Positions 16,648 through 24,717 of a stretch of 48,481 nt of DNA are shown in pieces (within the stretch, counting starts at the first letter, position 1; each line of letters begins with the position of its first letter). Origin of the DNA: an uncultured Lachnospiraceae bacterium (lineage in GTDB: Bacteria; Bacillota; Clostridia; Lachnospirales; Lachnospiraceae); assembly GCA_947169235.1 (NCBI GenBank), contig CAMVOY010000012.1, positions 1 to 48,481 on the forward strand, in the 5' to 3' direction. The position numbers and the translations under genes are program-made. The notes below the pieces were generated by a model that had not been told where the DNA came from, ran no database searches, and saw nothing but the letters and a program-made list of their open reading frames with translations.

Positions 16648-18348
16648 ATGCCGATGATCCGCAACAAAAAAAGACTCGGTGACCTGCTTGTCGATGCCGG
16701 TGTCATCAGTGAAGAGCAGCTTAAGGAGGCGCTGAAAAAACAGCGCGAAATGGGATCGAGGCTTGGTCAGGTTCTGATCGAGTTGCGCATGACCGATGAG
16801 GAAGAGGTTATGCAGGCGATGCATACCCAGCTGGGATTGCCTATCGCCCGTGTACGTGAGGCAAAGATCCCCAGAGAGGTTATCTCGACTCTTCCCGAGA
16901 ACATAGTTCGTAAGTATAATGTAATGCCGATCATGTTCGATGAGACGAACTCGAACATCCTCTATGTAGCCATGGAGGATCCGATGAACATCATCGCGAT
17001 CGACGATATATCCATCGCAACAAACCTTCAGATCGAGCCGATGGTTGCGACGCCGAGTGATATCAATTTCGGTATCGAGCGTTATTACGGTTCGGAGCGT
17101 GTGGCCGAGATGGCCGGTTCCTATGCCGAGGAACGACGCAAGCGTCAGGAAGAGATGCGCAAGGAGCAGGAAGAGGGCAACGAAGAAGTAGAGTCCTCGC
17201 CTATCGTTGTGCTCGTAAACAAGATGGTCGATCAGGCCGTAAACGAGCGCGCATCCGATATCCATATCGAGCCGATGGAGGAGATGGTCAGAGTCCGCTT
17301 CCGTATCGACGGTGTTATGCAGGAGATGATGCATTATGAGATCGACCTGCTGCCCGCGATCGTAGCTCGTATAAAGATCATTTCAGGACTGAACATTTCT
17401 GAGAAACGTATACCTCAGGACGGTCGTATGACACATATCGTAAACAGAGTAGAGTACGATATCCGTGTGTCTACACTTCCAACCGTATACGGAGAGAAGG
17501 TCGTTATGCGTCTTGCTGAGAAAAAGGCGCTGACCAGAGATAAAAAAGACCTCGGATTCCCTGAGGATGAGATGAAAAAGTTTGAGGACCTCATCGCTCA
17601 TCCGAACGGCATCATACTTGTTACAGGACCTACCGGATCAGGTAAATCGACCACATTGTATACGGTGCTTTCGGAGTTGAATCAGGGAACCGTTAATATC
17701 ATCACCGTCGAGGACCCTGTAGAGGCGAATGTCGACGGTATCAACCAGGTACAGACAAATGATAAAGCGGGACTGACCTTTGCGTCAGCGCTTAGATCCA
17801 TCCTTCGACAGGACCCGGATATCATCATGATCGGAGAGATCCGAGACGGTGAGACTGCCGGTATCGCGGTAAAGGCCGCCATCACCGGACACCTTGTGGT
17901 AAGTACGCTGCATACGAACTCCGCAGCATCTACGATCACGCGTCTTGAGGACATGGGCGTAGAGCCTTACCTGATCGCCGATTCAGTAGTCGGTATCATC
18001 GCTCAGCGACTTGTACGTCGTTTGTGTCCGAAATGTAAAAAGGGTCATGAGTTAAATGAAGAGGATAAGCTGAGACTTCGCATCAGAGGCGAGTCAAAGC
18101 CTACCATATATGAGGCCTGTGGGTGTGCAGCATGTAATGGAACAGGCTATCGCGGACGTATCGGTGTGTATGAGATCATGCCTGTCACACCTGCGATCCG
18201 CCGTATAGTGTCATCCGGTGGAAATGCCGATGAGATTCAGAAGGTGGCGCTCGAGGAAGGTCTGACGACACTTCGTATGGGTGCGGCAAAACTGGTTCTG
18301 AGAGGTATAACCACTATAAATGAAGTAGAGCGTATAGCTACGGAATAA
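16648..18348 (+). CDS. pilB: Type IV pilus assembly ATPase PilB
   Basis: 566 residues. The N-terminal MshEN/GspE_N-type domain (RLGDLLVDAGVISEEQL) is followed by the secretion ATPase core: Walker A GPTGSGKST (Lys333), Asp box region GEKVVMRLAEK, Walker B RQDPDIIMIGEIRDGETA and His box HLVVSTLHTNSA. A tetracysteine zinc site is formed by CPKCKKG and CGCAACNGTGYRGR. This is the extension motor that powers pilin polymerisation at the inner face of the membrane. It overlaps the small membrane protein gene's end by one base of spacing and is followed by pilT and pilC. Confidence 0.97.
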   Translation: MPMIRNKKRLGDLLVDAGVISEEQLKEALKKQREMGSRLGQVLIELRMTDEEEVMQAMHTQLGLPIARVREAKIPREVISTLPENIVRKYNVMPIMFDETNSNILYVAMEDPMNIIAIDDISIATNLQIEPMVATPSDINFGIERYYGSERVAEMAGSYAEERRKRQEEMRKEQEEGNEEVESSPIVVLVNKMVDQAVNERASDIHIEPMEEMVRVRFRIDGVMQEMMHYEIDLLPAIVARIKIISGLNISEKRIPQDGRMTHIVNRVEYDIRVSTLPTVYGEKVVMRLAEKKALTRDKKDLGFPEDEMKKFEDLIAHPNGIILVTGPTGSGKSTTLYTVLSELNQGTVNIITVEDPVEANVDGINQVQTNDKAGLTFASALRSILRQDPDIIMIGEIRDGETAGIAVKAAITGHLVVSTLHTNSAASTITRLEDMGVEPYLIADSVVGIIAQRLVRRLCPKCKKGHELNEEDKLRLRIRGESKPTIYEACGCAACNGTGYRGRIGVYEIMPVTPAIRRIVSSGGNADEIQKVALEEGLTTLRMGAAKLVLRGITTINEVERIATE

Positions 18349-18367
18349 TGAGTAGGAGGGGTAACAG

Positions 18368-19426
18368 TTGGCGTATCAGATTGATGAATTATTGAAACAG
18401 GCGAGAGGGATAGGAGCGTCTGACTTACATGTCACGACCGGTATTCCGCCTAAGTGCAGATTGAACGGAGAGCTGATCGAGATCGCTCACGATCCTGTGC
18501 TTCCGGCGGACAGTAAAGCTTTGGTAGAGCAGATGATCCCGGGACGACTTGTAGACAGGTTCAATGAGGAAGGAGAGGTCGATTTCTCATATGCTATCCG
18601 AGGAGTAGGACGTTACCGTGTGAATATTTTTAAACAGCGTGGTACGATGGCGTTCGTTATCCGTCTGGTAAATACGGAGATACCTACACCCGGGCAGTTG
18701 GGACTTCCGAAATCAGTACTTGATCTTACAACAAAGAAAAGAGGTCTGGTACTCGTCACAGGACCTACAGGATCAGGTAAGTCAACTACACTGGCTTCGC
18801 TTATCAACGAGATAAATCAGAACTCAAACAATCATATAATCACTCTGGAGGACCCGATCGAGTACCTGCATAAGCATGCAAAGTCGGTAGTCAACCAGCG
18901 TGAGGTCGGGATCGATACACAGTCCTATGCGGGTGCCCTTCGAGCAGCGCTCCGTGAGGATCCGGACATCATCCTGGTAGGAGAGATGCGTGACCTCGAT
19001 ACCATCGCGACCGCCATCACTGCAGCCGAGACCGGACACCTCGTGTTCTCGACATTGCATACGATCGGTGCGGTACCGACTATCGACCGTATCATCGACG
19101 TGTTCCCGACGCATCAGCAGGCGCAGATAAGACTTCAGATCGCAACTCTTTTGGAGGCGGTCATATCTCAGCAGCTGATCCCGACTCTGGATCACAAAGG
19201 CCGAGTGGCAGCATTCGAGCTGATGTACTCAAACAGTGCGATCAGGAACCTGATACGTGAAGGAAAATCACATCAGATCCCGTCGATCATCCAGACCAGC
19301 AAGGCCGAGGGCATGCTCATGATGGACGATGCGCTCATCGATCTGTGCATGCGCAGACAGATAACAAAGGAAAACGCACTGAGTTACGCTCAGGACAGAA
19401 ACTATGTCCAGAGAAGACTTGTATAA
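18368..19426 (+). CDS. pilT: Type IV pilus retraction ATPase PilT
   Basis: 352 residues. The start is TTG, chosen because GGAGGGG lies 7 bases upstream and the protein then begins AYQIDELLKQARGIGASDLH, the normal PilT N-terminus. Walker A GPTGSGKSTT (Lys138), Walker B REDPDIILVGEMRDLDTI, His box HLVFSTLHTIGA and the PilT-specific C-terminal AIRNLIREGKSHQIPSI are intact. It depolymerises pili, so twitching motility or DNA uptake is plausible. Between pilB and pilC, as in many pilus operons. Confidence 0.97.
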   Translation: MAYQIDELLKQARGIGASDLHVTTGIPPKCRLNGELIEIAHDPVLPADSKALVEQMIPGRLVDRFNEEGEVDFSYAIRGVGRYRVNIFKQRGTMAFVIRLVNTEIPTPGQLGLPKSVLDLTTKKRGLVLVTGPTGSGKSTTLASLINEINQNSNNHIITLEDPIEYLHKHAKSVVNQREVGIDTQSYAGALRAALREDPDIILVGEMRDLDTIATAITAAETGHLVFSTLHTIGAVPTIDRIIDVFPTHQQAQIRLQIATLLEAVISQQLIPTLDHKGRVAAFELMYSNSAIRNLIREGKSHQIPSIIQTSKAEGMLMMDDALIDLCMRRQITKENALSYAQDRNYVQRRLV

Positions 19427-19478
19427 TATAAGAACAAAAACTGATTTGAAATAAGGTCTTTGAAAGGAGGAGTAACCT

Positions 19479-20696
19479 GTGGCAAAGTATAAGTATACTA
19501 TCACAGATAAGTTCGGCAAAGAGAAAAAGGGCGTGATGGACGCCGTAAACATCGATGCCGCAACTACCAAGCTCAAGGGTGACGGAAGTATCGTGCTTTC
19601 GATCAAAGAGTCTACATCATTAGCGGATTCGAAGTTCAATGTAACTATCGGTAATCCGGTTAAGAAGAAGGATATCACGGTGTTCTGCCGTCAGTTCCAC
19701 TCGATCCTCGTTGCCGGTGTAACGGTCATCGACGGACTCCAGATGGTACAGGAGCAGACACAGAACAAATACCTGCGTACGGCGCTGTTTAACGTAATGG
19801 TAGCCGTTCAGAAGGGTGATACGCTCGCTGATGCGATGGCAGCAGAGGGAAAGGTTTTCCCTGAGCTTCTGATCCACATGGTCAAGGCCGGTGAGGCAAC
19901 AGGTAACCTGGAGGTCGCATTTGAGAGAGTATGTAAGCAGTTTGACAAAGACCTGAAGCTGACTTCTATGGTCAGATCAGCGATGATCTACCCGATCGTC
20001 GTGCTGGTGGTGGCTGTAGGCGTTGTTGTCATCCTCATGACCACCGTTATCCCTAACTTTGCTGAGTCATTTAAGGAAATGGATATGGAGCTTCCGTGGC
20101 TGACAAAGGCGGTTATGGCAGTCAGTGATTTCATGACGGAAAACATTGTTTTGGTCCTGGGCGGATTGTTCCTCATAGTCGTATTGATACTATGGTTTAA
20201 AAAGACCGAGTCGGGTAAGAAGTTCAATTCGAAATTGATACTTAAGCTTCCTTTGATCAAGGATTTCTCGATAAAGTCTAATTCATCCAAGTTTGCCATG
20301 ACGATGGCAACGCTGATCACATCGGGTGTGCCTATCGTAGAGGCGCTCGATATCGTAGCGGATGTCATTCCGAACAGAGTCATCCGTCAGTCAGTGTATG
20401 ACGCTAAGGATGAGGTTATGCAGGGTGTGCCGCTCTCTGAGCCTCTCGAGATGGGTGGTATATTCCCTCCGATGGTCTATCATATGACCAAGATCGGAGA
20501 GGAGACCGGTACTACGGAGCAGATGCTTGACAAGGTTGCTCAGTACTACGAGGATGAGACAGAGGAGACGACGAAGAACCTTACAACGGCTATGGAGCCG
20601 ATGATCATCATTGTACTGGCCGTGCTCGTTGGAAGTATCATCGGTGCGGTTATGGCTCCGATGCTCGGTATCTACGAGAACGCAGGAAATGCCTGA
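19479..20696 (+). CDS. pilC: Type IV pilus inner-membrane platform protein PilC
   Basis: 405 residues from a GTG start preceded by AAAGGAGGAG. Two T2SSF repeats are visible, each beginning like FCRQFHSILVAGVTVIDGLQ and FAMTMATLITSGVPIVEALD, with three membrane segments (about 170-195, 220-240 and 375-400). The ending AVMAPMLGIYENAG is typical of PilC/GspF. It connects the PilB and PilT motors to the growing pilus base. It is the last gene of this cluster, followed by a terminator. Confidence 0.96.
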   Translation: MAKYKYTITDKFGKEKKGVMDAVNIDAATTKLKGDGSIVLSIKESTSLADSKFNVTIGNPVKKKDITVFCRQFHSILVAGVTVIDGLQMVQEQTQNKYLRTALFNVMVAVQKGDTLADAMAAEGKVFPELLIHMVKAGEATGNLEVAFERVCKQFDKDLKLTSMVRSAMIYPIVVLVVAVGVVVILMTTVIPNFAESFKEMDMELPWLTKAVMAVSDFMTENIVLVLGGLFLIVVLILWFKKTESGKKFNSKLILKLPLIKDFSIKSNSSKFAMTMATLITSGVPIVEALDIVADVIPNRVIRQSVYDAKDEVMQGVPLSEPLEMGGIFPPMVYHMTKIGEETGTTEQMLDKVAQYYEDETEETTKNLTTAMEPMIIIVLAVLVGSIIGAVMAPMLGIYENAGNA

Positions 20697-20744
20697 TGAA
20701 GTATTGGCAATATGTAAAAACAGATTGGAAATAAATGTCAGATC

Positions 20745-20777
20745 AAATGGCCGTGGTTTTAAACCGCGGCCATTTTT
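20745..20777 (+). terminator. Terminator after pilC
   Basis: AAATGGCCGTGGTTT and AAACCGCGGCCATTT pair over 15 positions with one wobble, ending in TTTTT, 49 bases after the pilC stop. The following ~180 bases (20778-20954) hold no gene and only AT-rich sequence. Confidence 0.93.
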
Positions 20778-20954
20778 CGCGTTAATCAGCGGTTAAGGCG
20801 GTAATTATTTCAAATATAAAGAAATCTATCGGTTTAACGTGCTCCTTAATAAGAACAATACGGATTACGAAAAAAGACGAAGTCTTGATTGCGCGAGATT
20901 GCGCCATTTGTGGACGATTTGTGAAATAAATGTAAATAAAATGTAAATTTGCCC

Positions 20955-20983
20955 TTGCAATTTGTAACCGGCTGTGCTATACT
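20955..20983 (+). promoter_or_regulatory. Promoter of the expressed major-pilin gene
   Basis: TTGCAA (20955-20960), a 17-base spacer and TATACT (20978-20983). AT-rich repeats (ATGTAAAT) directly upstream could act as an UP element. The start would be near 20990, giving a leader of about 108 bases before the pilin ATG. Confidence 0.75.
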
Positions 20984-21000
20984 TAAAAACAGTTAAGTGA

Positions 21001-21068
21001 GTCTTTTTCAAGACACGCGGAAGCCACTCAGGCAGGCTAGGATGCCTGAAAAAAATTAACCGATCCTA
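21001..21068 (+). ncRNA. Structured 5' leader of the pilin mRNA, candidate riboswitch
   Basis: Within the ~108-base leader are a hairpin GTCTT-TTTC-AAGAC (21001-21014), a linker ACACGCGGAAGCCAC, a second hairpin TCAGGCA-GGCTAGGA-TGCCTGA (21028-21049), and a pseudoknot-type match between loop bases TAGGA (21038-21042) and TCCTA (21064-21068). The linker (ACGC..AAGCC) and the later ACCGA recall parts of the c-di-GMP-I (GEMM) riboswitch, which often controls pilin genes, but the GCAAACC half is not evident. So the fold is supported, the ligand is not. The other pilin copies in this window lack this leader. Confidence 0.45.
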
Positions 21069-21097
21069 AAGGGACGGAGTACAAAGGAGAGAATACT

Positions 21098-21595
21098 ATG
21101 AAAAAGAAGATTCAGAAGTATTTAGCAGGCGAGAGAGAGGGCTTCTCACTTGTCGAGCTGATCATCGTTATCGCAATCATGGCTATCTTGATCGGTGTTA
21201 TCGCTTTGGCGGTTATCCCGAACATCCAGAGATCAAGAGAGTCGAAGGATCTTTCAACACTTGATGGTGTTATGAGTTCGTTAAATATTGCTGTTGCAAA
21301 CACGCAAAAGAAAGCCGATTTGGATACTTGGTGTGATGGTAATGAAAAGACATTGTCAGCTCTTTGTGCAGCTAATGATAGTTTTGCAAACAAGTTTAAG
21401 GAGAGCTTTGGTTCTGATGTTCCTAGTCTTGGCTCGAGTGCAGCTGGTACTGCTGCAATAAAGTTCAGTGTTACCATTAGTGGAACTCCAAAAATCGAGG
21501 TATATGCTGATGGTAAACCAGACTTGAATTATACTACAAATGAGAGTGGCGGCAAACAGAAACTTGTAGTTAGCAATGGTGCTACTTCTAATTAA
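21098..21595 (+). CDS. pilA: Major type IV prepilin (expressed copy)
   Basis: 165 residues. A class III leader KKKIQKYLAGEREG is cleaved before Phe16, and the mature N-terminus FSLVELIIVIAIMAILIGV carries Glu5. The helix is followed by a variable region and a C-terminal NYTTNES segment shared in outline with the other pilins here. AAAGGAG precedes the ATG by 7 bases, and the gene has its own promoter, leader and terminator, so it is the expressed copy. From codon 3 to codon 52 its DNA is nearly identical to two start-less pilin frames on the other strand; after that the sequences diverge. Confidence 0.93.
   Translation: MKKKIQKYLAGEREGFSLVELIIVIAIMAILIGVIALAVIPNIQRSRESKDLSTLDGVMSSLNIAVANTQKKADLDTWCDGNEKTLSALCAANDSFANKFKESFGSDVPSLGSSAAGTAAIKFSVTISGTPKIEVYADGKPDLNYTTNESGGKQKLVVSNGATSN
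21104..21253 (+). repeat. Pilin 5' homology block, expressed copy
   Basis: Bases encoding the prepilin leader and N-terminal helix. By my count the first 65 bases (21104-21168) are identical to the copy at 23579-23728, and 59 bases (21110-21168) to the copy at 27660-27803. Over 144 aligned bases there are 8 and 4 mismatches. The other two blocks are on the opposite strand, so these are inverted repeats. The expressed ATG lies just outside the block. Confidence 0.9.
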
Positions 21596-21623
21596 TTCGC
21601 AAGTACAAATGTATAGTTATATA

Positions 21624-21659
21624 GAAGGATAGATGGGAAATCCATCTATCCTTCTTTTT
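21624..21659 (+). terminator. Terminator after the expressed pilin gene
   Basis: GAAGGATAGATGG and CCATCTATCCTTC are a perfect 13-bp inverted repeat with a 5-base loop, followed by TTTTT, 28 bases after the pilin stop. Confidence 0.95.
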
Positions 21660-21711
21660 ATGATTCATAGATTAGTAATACGCGCGTGTGATCCGAAACA
21701 GTATAATCCGC

Positions 21712-21741
21712 TTGACAGCATAACAGATTATTTGATATATT
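21712..21741 (+). promoter_or_regulatory. Promoter of the O-antigen-ligase-like gene
   Basis: TTGACA (21712-21717), an 18-base spacer and TATATT (21736-21741), 49 bases before the ATG. Confidence 0.65.
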
Positions 21742-21790
21742 AAAGAGGCTGACAGTTTACAGTCCAATAAGATTTATTGAGGTTTAAAAT

Positions 21791-23185
21791 ATGCAAGAAT
21801 TGTTTGGTATCAAACTAAAAGATATTAAAGTGTCGGGTGAAGGAATACTATCTTCTTACGCAATTGTAATAATGATCTACAGTTTGGCAGAGCACTTTGC
21901 TTACACAAAAGAGTTGATTAATTGTATTAATGCAGGTTTGATTGAATATATCCCCGGGCAGCCAACGCTACGAAGCATACTATACATTCTAGGCATCCCT
22001 GTTATTATTTATCTGTTGATAAGAAATAAAGAAAATCTGTTACGATATGATTGCATTTTATTAGGCGTATACATATTAACCATGATTACAGCTGCGTTCT
22101 TTGTTGATGAGCTAAGTATCCTGGAGAACCTTGTCGATACGTATGAGATAATCTCGCTGATAATCATTTTCTATTTTACAGCAAAACTGATTAGTTTTGA
22201 TGCATGTATGCGCTTTTTAAAAAGAATGATCATATCAGCATCTGTTCTTTGGGGGATTGCATGCATTGTTTCTATGATATATTATTTTTCTTACTATCAA
22301 GGGACGTATTTATTTGGAAATATAAAGCACTTTAATGTTCAAGGCTTTGATGGAATAAGATTATACGGAGCGTTTCAGGATACTAACTACGCTGCGGTAT
22401 TCTCACTTATCATAGTAATTGGAATTCTTTATCTTATAAGGACCGAGAAACTTAATAAGATCTTAACGATTGTTTTATATGCTTCAATGATATTTTGTGT
22501 TCTATTCATGGTTCTTTCTTTTTCGAGAACGTGTTATATGGCTCAAGTCGCATTCTGCATAACACTGGCTTTAATGTATACATACAGAAGGAATGGGCTG
22601 AATAAACTTGGGATAAAGAATAAGTTGTTAAGTACAATAATACTTTCCTTAATGCTTATCGTTAGTCTGATTATTCTTAATCTATTAGTATATTATATAT
22701 GTAGTTTTATTGCCAGCTTTGTAATCCCAGGAGAAGTGCTTGGTAGAGACTTGCTTAATGGTGAGGATATATCCAGCGGTCGATTTGAAATATGGGAAAA
22801 CTACTTAAGTCTTTGGACAGAAAGGCCTCTGATAGGTTATTCTGCGGAAGGGACACTTCCCTATGCGATTGCAAATCATCCTGATATGCTTATTTCGGAG
22901 ATAGAAATAAGCCAGCATAGCATGTATATCAGAGCTTTAACACAGTCCGGAATCATAGGAACTGTCTCATTAGGGTTATTCATTTTGATTCCAAATATTC
23001 GAGCACTAAGAGATGGGTTCAAATGTTCATTTAAATGGCCGCTATATTTATGTTTTCTGATATTATGTGAAGTTATTTGTCTTGTTACCGGTTTGTTTTA
23101 CAATGTCGGAGTTACTCATGTTCTGTTTGTTACAGAGATTCTTTGGTTTTCATTAGGAGCAATACAAAAGAACTGTTGTAATTAA
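21791..23185 (+). CDS. O-antigen ligase/polymerase-family membrane protein
   Basis: 464 residues with about 10-12 predicted membrane helices. Near residue 350 it has the Wzy_C-type loop: RPLIGYSAEGTLPYAIANHP followed by SQHSMYIRALTQSGIIGT, the usual H-x-x-Y/..-L...G.iG pattern. Such proteins polymerise or ligate glycans, and some relatives glycosylate pilins. It lies between the expressed pilin gene and a silent copy, inside the segment bounded by the inverted pilin blocks, so a role in pilin glycosylation is an attractive inference, but exopolysaccharide polymerisation is equally possible. Base composition is clearly AT-richer than pilC, suggesting transfer. Confidence 0.75.
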   Translation: MQELFGIKLKDIKVSGEGILSSYAIVIMIYSLAEHFAYTKELINCINAGLIEYIPGQPTLRSILYILGIPVIIYLLIRNKENLLRYDCILLGVYILTMITAAFFVDELSILENLVDTYEIISLIIIFYFTAKLISFDACMRFLKRMIISASVLWGIACIVSMIYYFSYYQGTYLFGNIKHFNVQGFDGIRLYGAFQDTNYAAVFSLIIVIGILYLIRTEKLNKILTIVLYASMIFCVLFMVLSFSRTCYMAQVAFCITLALMYTYRRNGLNKLGIKNKLLSTIILSLMLIVSLIILNLLVYYICSFIASFVIPGEVLGRDLLNGEDISSGRFEIWENYLSLWTERPLIGYSAEGTLPYAIANHPDMLISEIEISQHSMYIRALTQSGIIGTVSLGLFILIPNIRALRDGFKCSFKWPLYLCFLILCEVICLVTGLFYNVGVTHVLFVTEILWFSLGAIQKNCCN

Positions 23186-23216
23186 AAAAGGCAGTTGGAA
23201 TCCAACTGCCTTTTTT
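23184..23216. terminator. Bidirectional terminator
   Basis: AAAAAAGGCAGTTGGA and TCCAACTGCCTTTTTT form a perfect inverted repeat with A and T tracts on both sides, between the convergent membrane-protein gene (+) and the silent pilin frame (-). Confidence 0.94.
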
Positions 23217-23227
23217 AAAATCTCTCA

Positions 23228-23728
23228 TTAATTGCTTGATGCTCCTGAACTGACCTCAAGCTTTTTAGCATCGCCCTTATCATCAGTTGTGTACTTGCAA
23301 GGATCTGCACCATCTGCCTTTACAACAATTGTCGCCACATTGTTGTTATCAATGGTAACTGTACCAATAATATCATGATCGGCTCCAACTCCAGATGTAA
23401 GCTTCTGCGGTCCATCTCCAATTGCGTTTTTATACTGTTTTTCAAAAGCTTTACCTGCTGGGGTAACTGTTAAAGCTCCTGATGATTTATCATACTTAAC
23501 CGTTGCAGTATCACCCTTCTTCAATTGAGCATTTGCTGCAGCAACATTACATGCACTCATAATGTTATCAAGAGTAGTAAGATCCTTCGACTCTCTCGAT
23601 CTCTGGATATTCGGGATAACCGCAAGTGCAATAACACCGATCAAGATAGCCATGATCGCGATTACGATGATCAGCTCGACAAGTGAGAAGCCCTCTCTCT
23701 CGCCTGCTAAATACTTCTGAATCTTCTT
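23228..23728 (-). pseudogene. Silent prepilin cassette 1 (no start codon)
   Basis: On the minus strand the frame encodes KKIQKYLAGEREG, then FSLVELIIVIAIMAILIGVI and a pilin body ending KYTTDDKGDAKKLEVSSGA. It is open without a stop to base 23804, where TAA (23804-23806) precedes it. Between that stop and the prepilin leader there is no ATG, GTG or TTG, and no ribosome binding site; the first ATG is inside the N-terminal helix. Homology to the expressed gene begins at codon 3 of that gene. The body is intact and unlike the expressed body. So it looks like a stored pilin sequence without expression signals. An unusual ATT start cannot be excluded. Confidence 0.82.
23579..23728 (-). repeat. Pilin 5' homology block, silent copy 1
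   Basis: Inverted relative to the block at 21104-21253 and direct relative to the one at 27660-27803. Differences from the expressed copy are all after the first 65 bases and are synonymous by my reading. Confidence 0.9.
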
Positions 23729-23882
23729 ATTGACGGTGTTTTGCCGATGATTTATAATACAGGCGTTGTAACGTAAGCGAGAAGTGATGGGGTGTGTACA
23801 GATTTAGAGTCATCTTAACACGTACCCTTCTACACTTTTATTGATAAGACTATAATAATACGATATAATCCAATAAGAAAAT

Positions 23883-23898
23883 ATGTAGAATTCTACAT
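23883..23898. repeat. 16-bp perfect palindrome
   Basis: ATGTAGAATTCTACAT is its own complement. It lies at the edge of the AAA-ATPase fragment and upstream of nothing intact, in an AT-rich gap. It could be an operator of the lost gene. Confidence 0.5.
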
Positions 23899-24015
23899 TT
23901 TTTAAGAAAAGAGGGCATTGATCCAATTAATTTAGGCAATCATATTCGAAATATGTGCTCGAATAAAGATCAATGCTATGTGTTTATTGATGAAATACAG
24001 AAAGTGAATACAAAA
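23899..24015 (+). pseudogene. Fragment of an AAA ATPase gene (DUF4143-type)
   Basis: In one plus-strand frame these bases read EGIDPINLGNHIRNMCSN then KDQCYVFIDEIQKVN. The hydrophobic-DE motif YVFIDEIQKV is the Walker B region of the AAA_14/DUF4143 ATPase family, and the preceding NLGNHIR segment also fits. No P-loop or C-terminal part is present: the frame runs straight into the 3' end of the minus-strand methyltransferase frame. It is a relic about 39 codons long, evidence of earlier insertion or deletion here. Confidence 0.6.
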
Positions 24016-24717
24016 CTACTTACGTTTTGCGATAACAAACAACTCTTTTCCTCTATCATCATCAGAAGAAAGGGAAATATCAAAATGTCCGGCACGTACA
24101 CGTCGTACTTCCTCAATAACGAATCCAATTTCTTCAAGCATTGATACAATTTCTTGTTCTCTATATCTTTTATCGCGTATTACATATTCAGCTGAGAGAT
24201 CACCGTCTTCAACAAACTGTTCTTTTCTATAAATCAATCCGGATTCAGAATCCAAAAACATATAACGTGGATCAAAAATATCTCCGGTTGTCTGCGTGAT
24301 TCTGCTGGCTTCAAGTTTAAATAGTAGCGACGGATCCTCAGTCACTACCCCAATATGGTCCGAAGCGATCAGGTTATCTACGAGTTCCATATTCATTACT
24401 GAAAGAAAAAGATATCCTCCGGAAGACAATCGATTATATGCTTCGACTAAGATTTCTTTATTGCTGGCATTGTCAGGATATGATCCTACAACATCATATA
24501 GAGCAAGGATAGAATCATATTTATCCATTAATACTGATAGATTTTCTTTTGAAACAACATTGACCGTGTCAAACCGTGGCGGATTAATCATACCTTTTGA
24601 AGATTCAATGGCTTTATTTATGTTTTCAGCCACAAAGTCAACGCCGTGAACATTATATCCGCGTTTCGACAATTCGATAGAATGTCGTTCCCGTCCACAT
24701 CCTATGTCAAGGAAATC
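24016..24717 (-). pseudogene. SAM-dependent methyltransferase half of a split GNAT-methyltransferase gene
   Basis: This frame directly continues the GNAT frame after one TGA codon (24718-24720) with no frame change. It begins DFLDIGCGRERHSIELSKRG, which is class I methyltransferase motif I, followed by YNVHGVDFVAENINKAI (acidic loop binding SAM ribose) and LSSGGYLFLSVMNMELV. There is no start codon with a ribosome binding site before motif I; an internal TTG at 24672 would remove it. The domain therefore depends on readthrough of the TGA or is dead. The C-terminal part (YREQEIVSMLEEIGF, VRRVRAG) is typical of such methyltransferases. Target unknown. Confidence 0.75.

Noticed and set aside
16609..17334. 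241-codon open frame on the minus strand
   Set aside because: Antisense to pilB, whose ATPase domain is unmistakable; His/Leu/Arg-rich shadow composition.
23228..23653. Silent cassette 1 as a gene starting at the ATG inside the helix (23653)
   Set aside because: This would remove the leader, the Gly-Phe cleavage site and Glu5, and no ribosome binding site precedes it.
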